Source: Holophagales bacterium
Lineage (GTDB): Bacteria > Acidobacteriota > Holophagae > Holophagales > Holophagaceae
DNA: 7,527 bases
NCBI GenBank assembly: GCA_031256155.1
Contig: JAIRRD010000063.1
Coordinates: forward strand, 1 to 7,527
Direction: 5' to 3'
A program made the translations under genes and the position numbers. Under the pieces are notes generated by a model. The model had not been told where the DNA came from. It saw only the letters and a list, made by a program, of their open reading frames with translations, and ran no database searches. Shown one piece after another: positions 6,531 through 7,527 of the stretch (the stretch's first letter is position 1; every line of letters starts with the position of its first letter).

Positions 6531-6662
6531 TATAGCAATTTTCAGGGCAGTCTCCAATTACTGTAAATTCTTTTATTTTCAGGCAAATTCTTGAAATGTA
6601 CCTCGCCTTGCCGCCAAACCTCATTTCATCTGAAATGGCACATTTCAGATGAAATTGCTATA
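6531..6662. repeat. Putative MITE-like element with 11-bp terminal inverted repeats
   Basis: TATAGCAATTT at 6531-6541 and its exact reverse complement at 6652-6662 bound a 132-base segment with no coding potential. TA is present at both extremes, as for elements that duplicate a TA target. The right terminal repeat runs directly into a 15-bp hairpin, the same arrangement as at the left end of the element at 3780. The left end is identical for 13 bases to a motif at 3912. No transposase is nearby, so mobility is inference. Confidence 0.5.
6623..6655. repeat. Perfect 15-bp hairpin
   Basis: ATTTCATCTGAAATG (6623-6637) and CATTTCAGATGAAAT (6641-6655) are exact inverted repeats around a GCA loop. 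It sits between two divergent genes, so it is not a terminator for either; it may be a DNA-binding site or the palindromic end of the surrounding repeat element. No T-run follows on either strand. Confidence 0.85.
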
Positions 6663-6818
6663 TTTAAATGTTTTGTTTTTGGAGCATGGCATGATACTTC
6701 CACATCCCTGCAAACACTCATGCAAAAAATTTGCCATACCGCGTTCTGTTTCTAATGTGGTGAGCCGCTTACAAAACTTCAGTTTTACAAGTGGATCACC
6801 TGATCAGCGAGGTTTTCA

Positions 6819-7527
6819 GTGAATTGGTACTATAATCTCAAAATCAAGTACAAGCTGATGCTAATTTTTTTGGTTACGATTATCTTAATTGTAGGTGTCA
6901 GTATTGTGGGGTTGAGCGCTCTTGCTGTGGTTAGCAAAGCCGACATTATGTTATACAACGAAAGCGTTGGCGGCACGGCCATGGCAGGAGATGTAGGTCG
7001 CACTTTACTTCAGACGCGGACAGAACTGTACGGCGCAATTATAGAAACAGATCCAAACAAATTTCAAGCTCATAGAGCTGTTTTTGAAAAACATCGTAAG
7101 AAATTAATTGAACTTGAAAATCAATTAATGACAACAGCCAAAGGCACAACTGACAAAGAACTTTTGACACAAGATCTAATAAATGCAACAAATGATTTTT
7201 TTAAGGAAGCCGATAAAGCATTAGAACTCGCGGTGTCTGGCAGATCAACTGAATCAAGCGCATTAGTAAGAGGTAATGACTTTATTCTTGCTAACAACAA
7301 GATTAGCGATATAGTTGATACGATTATTCATTACGCTGATGTACTGGCTGCTGATTTGCTTGATTCAAACAAGACCACGGCCAACAATTCCAGGATTATG
7401 ATGATTGCATTTATTGCATTTGCTGTTGTGATCTCTATTGTATTAGGCAACTTTGTATCTAAATTTTTTGTCGGTGAAATTAACAGGCTGCTTACAAAAG
7501 TTAATCTGATTGCCAATCACGATCTGA
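6819..7527 (+). CDS. Chemoreceptor-like (4HB-HAMP) transmembrane sensor, N-terminal part (runs off the window)
   Basis: The frame opens at GTG 6819, is preceded in frame by a stop at 6801, and stays open to the window end (236 codons). CGAGG (6808-6812) lies six bases before the GTG, a good ribosome binding site; ATG 6858 is possible but would remove the basic NLKIKYK before the first membrane helix. The layout is typical of a methyl-accepting chemotaxis protein: TM1 at about residues 13-38 (KLMLIFLVTIILIVG), a periplasmic four-helix-bundle-like region to about 191, TM2 at 193-217 (IMMIAFIAFAVVISIVLG), then the start of a HAMP linker (EINRLLTKVNLIA). It would sense a ligand directly or through a binding protein and signal across the inner membrane. 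The output domain is outside the window, so a histidine kinase or diguanylate cyclase with the same sensor is possible. Confidence 0.85.
   Translation, partial: MNWYYNLKIKYKLMLIFLVTIILIVGVSIVGLSALAVVSKADIMLYNESVGGTAMAGDVGRTLLQTRTELYGAIIETDPNKFQAHRAVFEKHRKKLIELENQLMTTAKGTTDKELLTQDLINATNDFFKEADKALELAVSGRSTESSALVRGNDFILANNKISDIVDTIIHYADVLAADLLDSNKTTANNSRIMMIAFIAFAVVISIVLGNFVSKFFVGEINRLLTKVNLIANHDL

Larger units (their letters stand above)
6474..6818. other. Divergent intergenic region between the pseudouridine synthase and sensor genes
   Basis: 345 bases between two gene starts, with no credible ORF. It must hold the promoters of both flanking genes, but no convincing -35/-10 pair was found on either strand. 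The central part is an element bounded by TATAGCAATTT inverted repeats with a long hairpin. Near the right end is a small AAAACT-TC-AGTTTT dyad (about 6774-6786). The GAGG ribosome binding site of the sensor gene is at 6809-6812. Confidence 0.6.

Noticed and set aside
6637..6661. TGGCAC followed by TTGCT, resembling a sigma-54 promoter before the sensor gene
   Set aside because: The GG and GC doublets are about 20 bases apart instead of the required 10, and both boxes belong to the hairpin element.
6687..6702. TGGCATGATACTTCCA as a sigma-54 -24/-12 promoter for the chemoreceptor-like gene
   Set aside because: Spacing is right, but the -12 GC is replaced by CC, a change that normally abolishes activity; a single near-match is not enough.

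Overview
The window (7527 bp) carries bacterial chromosomal DNA with ordinary start and stop usage. The organism cannot be named from sequence alone. It is most likely a diderm (Gram-negative-type) bacterium: it has an RlpA-family cell-wall glycosylase, a membrane protein with a periplasmic SPOR-like tail, and the MEP isoprenoid enzyme IspD. The DUF4388 (PATAN-type) domain and the TyrRS with 'HLGH...KMSKS' plus a C-terminal S4 domain fit groups such as Acidobacteriota or deltaproteobacterial-type lineages; this is inference, not proof.

Layout. (1) 1-591, plus strand: the 3' end of an RCC1-type repeat protein that enters from outside the window; its last repeat is damaged or rearranged. (2) 592-725: intergenic, with a small hairpin, a TATAAT box and one copy of a dispersed TATAGC motif. 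(3) 726-3769: tyrS followed, with a 4-base ATGA overlap, by a 617-residue protein with a DUF4388 N-terminus, an acidic and lysine-rich linker, one membrane helix, a proline-rich stretch and a SPOR-like C-terminus. (4) 3770-4010: a palindrome-rich gap that reads as a non-coding element with terminal inverted repeats. (5) 4011-5738: an RlpA-like gene with an unusual N-terminal extension, then ispD three bases downstream. (6) 5715-6473, minus strand: an RluB/RsuA-family pseudouridine synthase that converges on ispD and overlaps its 3' end by 24 bases. (7) 6474-6818: a divergent intergenic region containing a second element bounded by TATAGCAATTT inverted repeats and a perfect 15-bp hairpin. (8) 6819 to the end, plus strand: the N-terminal part of a chemoreceptor-like (4HB-HAMP) sensor, cut off by the window edge.

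The recognised genes are mostly housekeeping: tRNA charging, rRNA modification, isoprenoid synthesis and cell-wall processing. They do not form one pathway. The less ordinary content is in the gaps: every intergenic region of more than 100 bases carries a TATAG[C/T]-type end motif next to a hairpin, suggesting a family of small MITE-like or palindromic repeats. The RlpA N-terminal extension with a 22-residue tandem repeat and the DUF4388/SPOR-like chimera are the most unusual protein-level observations. No CRISPR array, tRNA, rRNA or clear defence system was seen.
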